Positions 1-8,413 of a DNA stretch of 48,883 nucleotides are shown here, in pieces. The stretch lies in contig JBDGQU010000097.1 of the NCBI GenBank assembly GCA_042218715.1, positions 1 through 48,883 on the forward strand. The letters are read 5' to 3'. The number at the start of each line of letters is the position of its first letter. The stretch's first letter is position 1. A program made the position numbers and the translations under genes. The notes under the pieces were generated by a model, which was not told where the DNA came from, ran no database searches, and saw only the letters and a list, made by a program, of their open reading frames with translations. This DNA is from JAGXLP01 sp042218715 (GTDB taxonomy: Bacteria; Bipolaricaulota; Bipolaricaulia; M55B111).

Positions 1-100
1 ATAACATATCCTGGATTTAATATTCAAACAATCCGAGGTTAACTAAGGCAAATCCCTTGAACGGCAACCTGGTTGAGCCATTAACCAAATGTATATTCTT

Positions 101-174
101 CTCAGCGCTTTCCACTGTTGTGCTTGATTTTAGAACGTTATCCCCCTCCCCTTACCTGGCAACCTGATTTTCGT
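101..174 (+). repeat. Degenerate left half of the dispersed hairpin element (copy 0)
   Basis: This stretch aligns with the left part of the complete copy at 4336. It begins CTCAG, has CTTTC nearby, then a CGTTAT block, then a pyrimidine-rich CCCTCC arm and GGCAACCTGATT, which matches GGCAACTGATT in the other copies. No matching right arm or right terminal repeat is seen, because the pcm stop codon lies only a few bases further on. I read it as a decayed or truncated copy. The rest of 1-181 shows no gene or promoter that I can support. Confidence 0.5.
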
Positions 175-181
175 TAATAGA

Positions 182-832
182 TTATTTACTCCAGCCTTCT
201 TCACCGACTAAGGGGAGAAAACTGCAATAGGACTTTTTCTCCTTTTTTGTCTCCTCGTTTTTCCTCGTGACCAGGACGATTCGCTGCTGTCGTTTTGGCC
301 CGGCAGGAATAACGAGTCTTCCCGGGTCGTCTAGCTGGTTGATTAGACTCTCGGGCACCTCCGGGACCGATCCTGTTCCTATGATCCTCTCAAACGGGGC
401 GTGCTCTCTCCATCCTTTGGTGCCGTCGCCTATTTTGTAGGTGATATTTTTCAACCCGATTTCCCTGTGAATATCTTTTGCCCGCTTTTGGAGCTCGGCT
501 TTGCGTTCGATTGTAAAGACAGCGTCCCCCAGCGTAGCCAGGATTGCCGTCTGGTACCCGGAGCCGGTTCCTATCTCCAGGACCCGGTCATCGGGACCTA
601 CGGAAAGTAGATCCGTCATCAGGGCTACTATGTAAGGCTGGGATATCGTCTGACCTTCTCCAATAGGTAGAGGTCTGTCGGAATATGCCTGGGATCTCTG
701 ATCTTCGGATACGAAAAGATGGCGAGGATTTGCCCTGAAAGCATCCAGCAATCTCTCGTCTTTTATCCCCCTCTTTTCGAGTTGGTTTTCGATCATCCGT
801 TCCAGTTCGAGGGAATGGCTATCTGGGTCCAT
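182..832 (-). CDS. pcm: Protein-L-isoaspartate O-methyltransferase
   Basis: The enzyme uses S-adenosylmethionine to methylate L-isoaspartyl residues in age-damaged cytosolic proteins, which starts their repair. The 216-aa product has the family's normal length. The substrate-side motif GEGQTISQPYIVALMTDLL is followed by the SAM-binding loop VLEIGTGSGYQTAILA. The later segment RIIGTGSVPEVPESL corresponds to the usual post-motif region before the final strands (RLVIPAG). The ATG at 832 lies one base after the stop codon of the upstream DUF2007-like gene, so it is probably translated with that gene and the pseudouridine synthase. The family assignment is secure. Confidence 0.95.
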   Translation of the reverse strand: MDPDSHSLELERMIENQLEKRGIKDERLLDAFRANPRHLFVSEDQRSQAYSDRPLPIGEGQTISQPYIVALMTDLLSVGPDDRVLEIGTGSGYQTAILATLGDAVFTIERKAELQKRAKDIHREIGLKNITYKIGDGTKGWREHAPFERIIGTGSVPEVPESLINQLDDPGRLVIPAGPKRQQRIVLVTRKNEETKKEKKSYCSFLPLVGEEGWSK

Positions 833-833
833 A

Positions 834-1064
834 TTAAGGCTTCTCCTCGTCCTCCCGAGAGAAGTAATCCTTAATTATCTTTCGCGACCTCTTTTCCCTG
901 TTTTTTGGCACCATAATCCGAATTTCCTCCTGCCCGGCGAACGGTAATACAGAGCGGGTGATGTGAGAGGAGAGATAGCAGGAAATATCGTAATCTCCCA
1001 AAATCTCCTTTATCAATTCCGCTTTCTGCTCGTTCCAGGTATTGTACACTTCAACTAGTTCCAT
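834..1064 (-). CDS. Small DUF2007-like protein
   Basis: The product is a 76-aa soluble protein with no signal peptide or membrane segment. Its pattern (start LVEVYNTWNEQKAELIKEIL, then a middle IRIMVPKN strand and an acidic tail) resembles the DUF2007 'putative signal transducing protein' fold, a small ferredoxin-like domain of unknown function. It overlaps the upstream pseudouridine synthase gene by 14 bases and sits one base before pcm, which indicates translational coupling. The assignment rests on pattern resemblance only; I do not propose a substrate or partner. Confidence 0.7.
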   Translation of the reverse strand: MELVEVYNTWNEQKAELIKEILGDYDISCYLSSHITRSVLPFAGQEEIRIMVPKNREKRSRKIIKDYFSREDEEKP

Positions 1065-1833
1065 TTTCTCCCCCGGTCGTATCCCTTTGAGCCAGTGCCT
1101 CTTCCTTATAGTTCACTAAGGCACTCCATTCATCCGGTGTAACACGTTCGATGTCCTCAGGGGATAGGTCTCCCAATTCTATTGGCCCTATGGCAACTCT
1201 TCTCAACCTTACTATAGTGAGATCTACGGCGTTCAGTAATCTCTTTATCTCGTTCTTCTTTCCCTCGGTAAGTACTAGTTCAAGTTCAGTGTGGTCTTCT
1301 CCTTGATTTATTACGCCCCCCTCTTTTATTTGGAGAAGTTCACCGTTGTCCTCTATTCCTTCCATGAACTTTTCGATAATTCCACCTATTGCGCCATGAC
1401 CTAGCTCTTCGGAAATCCATATATGGTAGCGTTTTTCCACCTCGTAGCGAGGGTGGGTGAGAGAATGGACTAACTGTCCGTCGTTACTCAACAGTAATAA
1501 GCCCTCCGCGTCTTGGTCGAGCCTCCCGGCCCATCTATATCCAATGAATCCTTCGGATCTCAACGTCCGACCGAGAGTCCTTCCGTAATGGGGATCATCG
1601 TGGCTGCATAACATTCCCGTAGGTTTGAAGAATTTGTAGGCCCTTTTTTGGGGAGGATAAGTGGGTAAGGGATGACCCCGAAGGTATAATTTGTTAATTT
1701 CTTCAAGGGAATAATCCTCAAACGGATTGCTTTCCTTCCTTCCGTCGATCGTTACTTCCCCTTCTTCTATCAAATCCCTCGCCTTGCGGCGAGAAAGGCC
1801 TGATTGTTGCTGGATTATTTTCATTAGTTTCAT
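1051..1833 (-). CDS. RsuA/RluB-family rRNA pseudouridine synthase
   Basis: The protein isomerises a uridine in ribosomal RNA to pseudouridine. An N-terminal S4 RNA-binding domain (GLSRRKARDLIEEGEVTIDG) is followed by the catalytic domain. The diagnostic catalytic-loop motif is GRLDQDAEGLLLLSNDG, in which the Asp after GRL is the expected nucleophile; later come KKNEIKRLL and RLRRVAIGPI. At 260 aa it is the usual size. The ATG at 1833 has no clear Shine-Dalgarno sequence; a second ATG three codons in (1824) is an alternative. Whether it acts like RluB (23S), RluE/F or RsuA (16S) cannot be decided from sequence alone. Confidence 0.92.
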   Translation of the reverse strand: MKLMKIIQQQSGLSRRKARDLIEEGEVTIDGRKESNPFEDYSLEEINKLYLRGHPLPTYPPQKRAYKFFKPTGMLCSHDDPHYGRTLGRTLRSEGFIGYRWAGRLDQDAEGLLLLSNDGQLVHSLTHPRYEVEKRYHIWISEELGHGAIGGIIEKFMEGIEDNGELLQIKEGGVINQGEDHTELELVLTEGKKNEIKRLLNAVDLTIVRLRRVAIGPIELGDLSPEDIERVTPDEWSALVNYKEEALAQRDTTGGENGTS

Positions 1834-1922
1834 ATCAGTTTAAGGATGATTCAGGTTTCTCCGAGTTGCAAGATCAAATTGGAGATTCAAAGGCTAGGTT
1901 TCGCAGTTCGACTCGGACTTGA

Positions 1923-1951
1923 TTGAACCTTGTTGACTTTTTTACGATAAT
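1923..1951 (+). promoter_or_regulatory. Candidate sigma-70 promoter for the M42 peptidase gene
   Basis: A -35 box TTGAAC at 1923-1928 and a -10 box GATAAT at 1946-1951 are separated by exactly 17 bases. They lie about 80 bases upstream of the ATG at 2030, in the divergent spacer between the pseudouridine synthase and peptidase genes. The match is good but unproven. Confidence 0.5.
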
Positions 1952-2029
1952 CACTAGTTGATATGTAGTCCGGAGTTATTAACTTCTGTAGTTGGATGGA
2001 AAATCAAGGCATAAAAGGAGGAAACTTTT

Positions 2030-3094
2030 ATGAGATCTGAAACGGTTGATTTCCTGGAAAAATACGTCAATACTCTCAGTCCGTCCGGGTACGAAGACGA
2101 GGCGGCGAAAATATGGAAGGAAGAGGCGAAAGAATTCGCCGATGAGGTCCGAGGGGATCTACACGGAAATTCATTTGCCACAGTAAATAAAGGAGGGAGT
2201 CCCCGGATAATGCTGGCCGGCCACACCGACGAAATCGGGCTGATGGTTAACCAGATAACTGAGGACGGCTACCTGTTTTTTAATACGATTGGGGGCTGGG
2301 ACAATCAAATCTTTCCCGGTCAAAGAGTGCAGTTGAGGGGAAAAGAGCGGGAAGTGATTGGAGTTGTCGGTCGTAAACCGATTCATCTTCTCGAAGAGGA
2401 AGAACGCAAGGAGGTCGTTAAACCGGAGAACCTCTGGATTGACCTGGGTGTCCAGGGGGAAGAAGAGGCCAAAGAGCTTGTCGAGGTTGGTTCGCCGGGT
2501 GTTCTAGATTATTCTTTCCAGAAGTTGCAGGGGGATAGGGTTACAGCTCGAGGATTTGATGACAAAAGTGGAGGATTCGTGGTTCTGGAAGCCGCGCGGG
2601 AGCTGGCGAAATTAAACCCCCGGGCGGAGATTCACGCCGTGGCGACGGTACAAGAGGAGATTGGCTTAAGGGGAGCTCAAACCTCTGCTTTCGGGATCAA
2701 CCCTGATATTGGGATAGCAGTTGACGTAAGCCACGCCACCGATACCCCGCTGATGGATAAGGAGAAGAGGAAGGTTGGTGTGGCCGAGATCGACGAAGGT
2801 CCGATTCTTTCGAGGGGGCCGAATATCAACCCGGTCCTGTTGAAGAAACTGGTTGCCGTTGCTGAGGAAGAAGGTATACCTTACCAGATGGCAAGTGCTC
2901 CTGGTGGTACTGGAACGGACGCAAACGCGATTCAACTGACAAGGGGAGGAGTAGCCACGGGACTCGTATCCGTCCCCAACAGGTACATGCATAGCCCATG
3001 TGAAGTCGTAAGCCTGAACGACCTCAATAGTATTATAAAGTTAGTTGCCTCTACGGTTAATCAGGTAGAGGGAGAGACGTTTGAACCTTTTTAA
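2030..3094 (+). CDS. M42-family metallo-aminopeptidase
   Basis: This cytosolic, dinuclear-metal aminopeptidase trims peptides; relatives assemble into large tetrahedral complexes. Metal and catalytic motifs appear in order: AGHTDEIGLMV (first metal His/Asp), GFDDKSGGFV (bridging Asp), VQEEIGLRGA (catalytic Glu pair), AVDVSHATDTP, and a C-terminal MHSPCEVV (last metal His). The 354-aa length fits the family. An AAAGGAGG ribosome site sits just upstream of the ATG. The stop codon is followed almost at once by the LolA-like gene, so the two are probably co-transcribed. Substrate preference (Glu/Asp versus Leu) cannot be read here. Confidence 0.94.
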   Translation: MRSETVDFLEKYVNTLSPSGYEDEAAKIWKEEAKEFADEVRGDLHGNSFATVNKGGSPRIMLAGHTDEIGLMVNQITEDGYLFFNTIGGWDNQIFPGQRVQLRGKEREVIGVVGRKPIHLLEEEERKEVVKPENLWIDLGVQGEEEAKELVEVGSPGVLDYSFQKLQGDRVTARGFDDKSGGFVVLEAARELAKLNPRAEIHAVATVQEEIGLRGAQTSAFGINPDIGIAVDVSHATDTPLMDKEKRKVGVAEIDEGPILSRGPNINPVLLKKLVAVAEEEGIPYQMASAPGGTGTDANAIQLTRGGVATGLVSVPNRYMHSPCEVVSLNDLNSIIKLVASTVNQVEGETFEPF

Positions 3095-3124
3095 TTGGAC
3101 AATACATCTTTTGGTGATAAAGTG

Positions 3125-4279
3125 ATGTCTAACGTGAGAGAAATAGCATCCAATGCTGGTGAAAGGTACGAAGAACTGAAGAGTTTCGAAGCGGATCAGG
3201 AAATAACAGCCGGGGGAATGAGAATAAAGGGCCACGTAAAATTCAGAAAGCCAAGGAGCGTGGCCGTAGAGTACGAAGATTACCAAAGCCCTATGGAGAA
3301 TTTTGAGGTTAAACTCTCCGGGGGCCCTGAGTTCATCGGAGATGATCTCGTTGATTCTCGGGTGGTCTACGGAGGAAAGGAAACATGGGTTCACCTGGTG
3401 GATAAGAATACCGCAGTTAAAAAAGAAGGTAAACTTCTGTATTCACCGTTTGCCGGTGTTGACGTTATTGGTCAACTGGGTTTCCTCCCTTCCCTGGTTA
3501 GTGATTTTTTACTTAAGGACGAGGGGGAAGGCGAGATAAACGGGAAACCGGTAGATCGCCTGGGATTAAAACCGAAGACACCAAGGCGTTCCTTATTCTT
3601 AAAGGAAGAGGTATTTAACCTGGAAAGAGCGGAACTAGCCCTTGACAAGGAGCTTGGGCTACCCCGGAAAATAACCTACTATCCTGGAGAAGGTGAGCAA
3701 CTGAGGTTTTCCGGCAGTCAAGGTAGCCCCGTATTCGTCGAATATTCAGATTACGAGTTGGACGGGCTTGGCAAACGGGATTTTCAATTTGATCCCTCGA
3801 AGGTGGATAAGGTATTTGAGGAACAAGTAGTTTCGGAAAACGAGTTTGGAGAGTCTTTTCCGCTATCGATTCCTCTAACCGAGATTAAGAAAAAGGGTTA
3901 CGAGCGAGCCCGGGATAAGATATCCGTGTTAAAGGATGACGAGACGGGAAGAGCTTACTGCTCAATAACTTTAATTAAATCGGACGAGGCAGGACGTCGT
4001 CCGACCAGCTCGGTCCAATTATTGGTCGGAAACTACCTTTCCCGGGAGATGAGCAGGCACCGTACGTACATGTCAGAAAACGGGGAAGAAATGGACCTTG
4101 AAGACCATACAGTACGATTGGCGGACAGGGCGGAAGCTGTGAGGGAAAGGTTACCCGAAGAGTGGGACCAGGAGATTTTGGAAATTAGCTGGCAGGGCGA
4201 AGAGTCGTTTTACTACTTACTGGGTCAGGGAATAGGGAAAGACGAATTGATTGATCTTGCCCGGGATTTTCTGAGTTGA
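3125..4279 (+). CDS. LolA-like / DUF4367-type protein without a signal peptide
   Basis: The first two thirds resemble the LolA/LppX lipoprotein-carrier fold: an N-terminal amphipathic helix, a 'KSFEADQEITAGG' entry, then strands such as KGHVKFRKPRSVAVEY. The C-terminal third ends YLLGQGIGKDELIDLARDFL, the usual ending of DUF4367 domains. I chose the ATG at 3125 because a GGTGA box lies 7 bases before it; the open frame also extends to a TTG at 3095. Neither start gives a signal peptide or lipobox, which is odd for this fold: relatives are periplasmic or exported. It may be cytosolic, or it may have lost its leader. The function is not established. Confidence 0.75.
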   Translation: MSNVREIASNAGERYEELKSFEADQEITAGGMRIKGHVKFRKPRSVAVEYEDYQSPMENFEVKLSGGPEFIGDDLVDSRVVYGGKETWVHLVDKNTAVKKEGKLLYSPFAGVDVIGQLGFLPSLVSDFLLKDEGEGEINGKPVDRLGLKPKTPRRSLFLKEEVFNLERAELALDKELGLPRKITYYPGEGEQLRFSGSQGSPVFVEYSDYELDGLGKRDFQFDPSKVDKVFEEQVVSENEFGESFPLSIPLTEIKKKGYERARDKISVLKDDETGRAYCSITLIKSDEAGRRPTSSVQLLVGNYLSREMSRHRTYMSENGEEMDLEDHTVRLADRAEAVRERLPEEWDQEILEISWQGEESFYYLLGQGIGKDELIDLARDFLS

Positions 4280-4284
4280 CCGTA

Positions 4285-4312
4285 ACAGGCTGGACTTTGA
4301 TGCCCAGCCTGT
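4285..4312 (+). terminator. Perfect hairpin after the LolA-like gene
   Basis: The arms ACAGGCTGG (4285-4293) and CCAGCCTGT (4304-4312) pair perfectly over 9 bp around a 10-base loop, six bases after the stop codon. No run of T follows, so it may be a 3'-end stabiliser or a factor-assisted stop rather than a classical intrinsic terminator. Confidence 0.5.
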
Positions 4313-4335
4313 AGATTAGCCGTAAGTAGCTGGAA

Positions 4336-4538
4336 CTCAGTTCTTTCACCACAGTCGTACTTAATATTTCGTCCGTTATTCTCCCTCTGCCGCTTAGCTG
4401 GCAACTGATTTAACCTTATAACCCTGAACGTACCCGAAATCCCGGCAGCCAGGTAAGCGGTAGAGGGTATAAACGATAAAATTAAGTCACCTTTCGTAAA
4501 TTTTCGCCTGGTTTTCATCCAATAGTGAAAGAACTGAG
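4336..4538. repeat. MITE-like dispersed element, complete copy 1
   Basis: The element is 203 bp, non-coding, and lies between two convergent gene ends. The left end CTCAGTTCTTTCACC and the right end GTGAAAGAACTGAG are terminal inverted repeats. TGGAA occurs directly outside both ends (4331-4335 and 4539-4543), as expected of a 5-bp target duplication. Inside is a large imperfect hairpin with arms near 4383-4406 and 4444-4467 (CCCTCTGCCGCTTAGC against the complement of AAGCGGTAGAGGG). Related copies are at 39132 (reverse orientation), 47861 and, degenerate, 101. It holds no transposase and would have to be mobilised in trans, if it is mobile at all. It may also terminate the two converging transcripts. 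Confidence 0.8.
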
Positions 4539-4604
4539 TGGAAAGAATTCAGTTTTCAGGGAAAGTCATTGAGTTATAACGAATCCAAAGTTTAGTACTT
4601 AGGG

Positions 4605-5774
4605 CTACTTTCTAAATTCTTCCCGGAATTTCTTGAGTTTTTCGAAGAAAGACTCCTTTTCGTCAGAGTTGTTCCCAACCGGGTTCTCGAGAAGTTCGTT
4701 TAGTCTTTCCATTAATTCCCTTTCCTCGGGGGCCAAGTTGGTCGGGGTAACCCCTTTGAGTCTTATTATTTGGTCTCCCTTGCCGCGACTATTTAGATGG
4801 GGAATGCCGTAATCTCTTAGTTTGATCTTCTCTCCCGATTGAGTTCCCGGTTCTACTTCGACTTCTTCGACTCCGTCCAGCGTAGGAACTTTTATCGTGT
4901 CCCCGAGGGTTAATTGAGTGAACTGGACGGGGACCGTAGTAAGAATGTCGTCTCCCTTCCTGATAAAGGTTTCGTGTTCCTTTACGTCTACCGTGATAAA
5001 TAAGTCTCCCGCAGGAGCACCCTGCCTGCCAACGTTCCCTTTTCCTTTAATTCTCAATCTTGATCCGTCTTTGACTCCGGGTGGTACTTTTACCGAGATT
5101 TCACTTTTTTCTTTGGCTCTTCCTTCACCCCGGCATTTCGGACAGGGGTCGTCGATTACTTCGCCACTTCCCCCGCACTTGGGACAGACCTGGACGTTAA
5201 CGAAGCTTCCCAGCATAGTCTGTTGCTTTTGTCTAATCTCCCCTCTGCCATTGCAGTGAGAGCAGGTACGTTTAGAAGAGCCGGGCTTTACGCCGCTTCC
5301 GTCACAACGGTCACACTTTTCAAACCTGGGAATGGAGAACTTCACCCGGGTCCCTTTGGCGGCGTCTTCGAGGGAAATCCTTAGTTTTCGCTGGAGATCT
5401 TCGCCTTTTTGGGCTGCTGTCTGAGATCCTGATCCCCTCCGTCTTCTGCCTTCACCGAAGAAAAGGTCAAATATGTCGTCAAACGAGCTATCGGAGAACG
5501 CGCTTCGCGCTCGTTCGTAGTCCTGATTCCCAAAATCAAAGCCCTGAGAAGGGCCGGTGTGGCCGAACTTGTCGTACTGAGCTCTCTTGTCGGGATCGGA
5601 GAGAACTTCGTAAGCTTCGGTGACTTCTTTAAACTTTTCCTCTGCTTCTTCCTTGTCGAGATCCGGGTTCATGTCAGGATGGTACTTTTTTGCCTTTTTT
5701 CTGTATGCTTTCTTTATTTCGTCTTCTGAAGCGTCTTCGTCCAAACCTAGGACATCGTAGTAATCTTTTGCCAT
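4605..5774 (-). CDS. dnaJ: Chaperone DnaJ (Hsp40)
   Basis: This co-chaperone delivers substrates to DnaK and stimulates its ATPase. Domains in order: J domain (about residues 1-70) with KYHPDMN containing the essential HPD; a short G/F region (GFDFGNQDYERARSAF); a zinc domain with four CxxCxGxG-type repeats (CDRCDGSG, CSHCNGRG, CPKCGGSG, CPKCRGEG); then the two C-terminal substrate-binding domains. It is 389 aa, a type I DnaJ of usual length. It is the last gene of the hrcA-grpE-dnaK-dnaJ operon, 51 bases after dnaK, with a GAGGG ribosome site. Confidence 0.98.
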   Translation of the reverse strand: MAKDYYDVLGLDEDASEDEIKKAYRKKAKKYHPDMNPDLDKEEAEEKFKEVTEAYEVLSDPDKRAQYDKFGHTGPSQGFDFGNQDYERARSAFSDSSFDDIFDLFFGEGRRRRGSGSQTAAQKGEDLQRKLRISLEDAAKGTRVKFSIPRFEKCDRCDGSGVKPGSSKRTCSHCNGRGEIRQKQQTMLGSFVNVQVCPKCGGSGEVIDDPCPKCRGEGRAKEKSEISVKVPPGVKDGSRLRIKGKGNVGRQGAPAGDLFITVDVKEHETFIRKGDDILTTVPVQFTQLTLGDTIKVPTLDGVEEVEVEPGTQSGEKIKLRDYGIPHLNSRGKGDQIIRLKGVTPTNLAPEERELMERLNELLENPVGNNSDEKESFFEKLKKFREEFRK

Positions 5775-5825
5775 AAATACCGGCCCTCTAGTTTTTAATT
5801 ATAGTTTTACTATGATTCTTCTCAG

Positions 5826-7736
5826 CTACTCTTCGTCCTCAGGTTCTTCGTATTCGGCGTCTACGTATTCGTCGTCTTCGGTAGTCGAACCTCCGCCCTG
5901 AGCTGGTCCTCCGGGACCTCCGGGTCCGCCTGCTCCTGGACCTGCTGCTCCACCGGGTCCTGCTCCGGCACCCGGACCACCCTGGCCACCTTCGTAGGCG
6001 GTCTTACCGATTTCTTGAGCTGCCTGGTTTAGTTCTTCTATTCCTTCCTCTAGTTTCTCTTTCGAGGCGTCTTCTTCTACGAGCTCTTCGAGGTTTTCTA
6101 TTTTTTCTTCGACTTTGGACTTTACTTCTTCGTCAACCTGGTCCCCTAGTTCTTCCAGACTCTGTCTCGTCGAGTAAGTTAACTGATCGGCTTTGTTCTT
6201 CGTTTCTATTTGTTCCGCCTTGCGTTTATCTTCTTCCTCGTGTTTTTCGGCTTCTTCTTTCATTTGTTCTATCTCTTCTTCCGAAAGTCTGGAAGGTTCT
6301 TCTATCGTTACGGATTCAGACTTTCCGGTACCTTTATCTTCTGCCGATACGTGAAGAATGCCGTCTGCGTCGATGCTGAACGTTACGTCGATCTGGGGAG
6401 TTCCCCGAGGAGCTGGCGGGATTCCGGTAAGTTGAAATCGACCGATACTCTTGTTGTCTTCTGCCATCTTCCGTTCTCCCTGAACTACGTGGATGTCCAC
6501 GGTCGTCTGGTTGTCCTCGGCAGTCGAGAATGTTTTCGTCTTTTCCGTGGGAATGGTCGTGTTCTTCTCGATAAGCGGTGTCGTAACTCCACCCAGTGTC
6601 TCTATACCCAAAGTCAGAGGAGTCACGTCGAGAAGTACCAGGTCATCTACTTCACCGGCGAGGACTCCTCCCTGAATGGCTGCACCCCTTGCGACTACTT
6701 CGTCGGGGTTTATTTCTTTGTTTATTTTGCCCGGTATGTGTTCCTCTATCAATTCCTGAACCTTGGGAATTCTCGTTGAGCCTCCAACCAGAACTACCTG
6801 GTCTATATCGTTCTTGTCCATACTCGCTTCCGAGAGGGTCGACTCGAGGATATCCATTGTTCGGGAAAGTAAATCGTCTATCATACTCTCGAACTTCGCC
6901 CGGGTCAACTTTTCGTCCAGGTGTTTTGGCCCACTCTGGTTGGCGGTAATATAGGGTAAGTTAATCGTAGTTTCTTTTCTGGTAGAAAGCTCCTGCTTGG
7001 CCTCCTCGGCGGCTGTCTTTAACCGCTGGAGCGCGCTCTGATCTTCCGAAAGGTCTATGCCTTCCTTGCTCTTGAATTGATCTACCAGCCAGTCGATTAT
7101 TCTCTGGTCGAAGTCGTCTCCACCTAGCTTGGTATCCCCGTCAGTAGCAACTACCTCGAAGACGCCATCTCCTAACTCGAGAATTGAGACGTCGAAGGTT
7201 CCACCGCCGAGATCGTAGACGAGAATTGTCTGGTCGGATTGATCCTTCAATCCATAAGCCAGTGAAGCAGCTGTAGGCTCGTTTATTATCCGTTCTACCT
7301 CGAGGTCAGCTAGTTTTCCGGCATCTTTAGTTGCCTGGCGCTGACTGTCGTTGAAGTATGCGGGTACTGTGATGACGGCCTTCTTTACTTCGCGCCCGAG
7401 CCTTTCTTCAGCGTCCTCTTTTATCTTTCGAAGTATCATCGAGGAAATCTGCTCCGGAGAATAAGTCTTCTCCTGTCCGTCTGCCGATATCTTCACTTCG
7501 TAATCCTCGCCCATCCTACGTTTTATCGAAGTAACTGTCCTATTAGGATTAGTGATAGCCTGCCGTTTTGCAGTTTCCCCAACCAATCTCTCATCTTCGT
7601 CCGTAAATGCGACCACCGAAGGGGTCGTCCTATTACCGTCAGCGTTCGTTAGTACCTCTGGATCTCCCCCTTCTAAAACGGCTACACACGAGTTGGTCGT
7701 CCCGAGATCTATGCCGATAATTTTCTCTTTAGCCAT
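5826..7736 (-). CDS. dnaK: Chaperone DnaK (Hsp70)
   Basis: This ATP-driven chaperone has 636 aa. The nucleotide-binding domain starts with IGIDLGTTNSCVAVLEGG and carries LVYDLGGGTFDVSIL and VVLVGGSTRIPKVQ; the linker VLLDVTPLTLGIETLGG leads into the substrate-binding domain. The lid helices are strongly acidic and are followed by a Gly/Pro/Ala-rich tail ending in an acidic stretch (DDEYVDAEYEEPEDEE), a common DnaK ending. A GGGAGG ribosome site precedes the ATG. GrpE lies 29 bases upstream and DnaJ 51 bases downstream; all are expected to be controlled by HrcA through the CIRCE site at 9440. Confidence 0.98.
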   Translation of the reverse strand: MAKEKIIGIDLGTTNSCVAVLEGGDPEVLTNADGNRTTPSVVAFTDEDERLVGETAKRQAITNPNRTVTSIKRRMGEDYEVKISADGQEKTYSPEQISSMILRKIKEDAEERLGREVKKAVITVPAYFNDSQRQATKDAGKLADLEVERIINEPTAASLAYGLKDQSDQTILVYDLGGGTFDVSILELGDGVFEVVATDGDTKLGGDDFDQRIIDWLVDQFKSKEGIDLSEDQSALQRLKTAAEEAKQELSTRKETTINLPYITANQSGPKHLDEKLTRAKFESMIDDLLSRTMDILESTLSEASMDKNDIDQVVLVGGSTRIPKVQELIEEHIPGKINKEINPDEVVARGAAIQGGVLAGEVDDLVLLDVTPLTLGIETLGGVTTPLIEKNTTIPTEKTKTFSTAEDNQTTVDIHVVQGERKMAEDNKSIGRFQLTGIPPAPRGTPQIDVTFSIDADGILHVSAEDKGTGKSESVTIEEPSRLSEEEIEQMKEEAEKHEEEDKRKAEQIETKNKADQLTYSTRQSLEELGDQVDEEVKSKVEEKIENLEELVEEDASKEKLEEGIEELNQAAQEIGKTAYEGGQGGPGAGAGPGGAAGPGAGGPGGPGGPAQGGGSTTEDDEYVDAEYEEPEDEE

Positions 7737-7765
7737 TATTTCTACCTCCCATGTTTAATTCTGGG

Positions 7766-8395
7766 TTAATTATCTTCATTACCCTCGGATTCCGAGGGCT
7801 TGATATTTACCTTTACCTTGCTTGGCTTGAGTACCTTTCCTTTATAAGTGTAACCCCGTTCGAACTCTTCGGTTATTTCATTATGTTGGTGTTCGTCCGA
7901 CTCGACCCTCATCAAAGCCTGATGCTTTTTGGGGTCGAATTTTTTGCCTTCAGTCTCTATCGGTTCGATATCCCTCTTGTCGAGAAACTCTGCGAACTGA
8001 GCATATATCTTCTCCACCCCTTCTACGAAAGACTCCTTGTCATCGTTTTTTTCAAAGCTTTTAAAAGCTCTGTCCAGGTTGTCGTAAAGTGGCACGAGGT
8101 CCTTTATAAGTTCTCCCTTTTCCTTGTTAACTTGTGCATCCTTTTTGCTCGTTTGCCTTTTCTTGTAGTTGTCGAAGTCTGCTTTTAGATGTCTAATTCT
8201 ATCCTTCAGTTCCTTAATTGTTTCCTCTTTTTCTTCCACCTTTTCCTCCAGTTCTTCTATTCTAGCTGTTTCCTTCCCCGCTTCTCTTTCCTGGTCTTGT
8301 TCGGTTTTCTGGTTTTCCTCAGCTTCTTCTAAGTCGAGGTATTTCTCTTCAGTTTTATCCGATTTTTCCTCGGTTTCTTTAGTATCTTTAGCCAC
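7766..8395 (-). CDS. grpE: Nucleotide exchange factor GrpE
   Basis: GrpE opens the DnaK nucleotide cleft to release ADP. The N-terminal part is a long, charged coiled coil (ELEEKVEEKEETIKELKDRI), followed by RHLKADFDNYKKR, the family's hallmark helix, and a C-terminal beta domain (RGYTYKGKVLKPSKVKV). I prefer the GTG at 8395 (209 aa, beginning MAKDTKE) because a GGAAAGGGG ribosome site lies 8 bases before it. The frame also allows a GTG at 8404, but that start would overlap the ribosome site. It lies between hrcA and dnaK in the same operon. The assignment is secure; the start is moderately so. Confidence 0.95.
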   Translation of the reverse strand: MAKDTKETEEKSDKTEEKYLDLEEAEENQKTEQDQEREAGKETARIEELEEKVEEKEETIKELKDRIRHLKADFDNYKKRQTSKKDAQVNKEKGELIKDLVPLYDNLDRAFKSFEKNDDKESFVEGVEKIYAQFAEFLDKRDIEPIETEGKKFDPKKHQALMRVESDEHQHNEITEEFERGYTYKGKVLKPSKVKVNIKPSESEGNEDN

Positions 8396-8413
8396 CGGTA
8401 TCACCCCTTTCCG

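Noticed and set aside
4225..4518. Minus-strand frame of 97 codons within the repeat element, with a similar peptide at 47771-47968
   Set aside because: The shared LNQLPxKRQRENNG peptide is simply the translated hairpin arm of the dispersed element. The rest of each frame differs and there is no ribosome site.
6210..6779. Plus-strand frame of 189 codons opposite dnaK
   Set aside because: It lies entirely within dnaK in another frame, and its Phe/Leu-rich peptide reflects the acidic dnaK codons read backwards.
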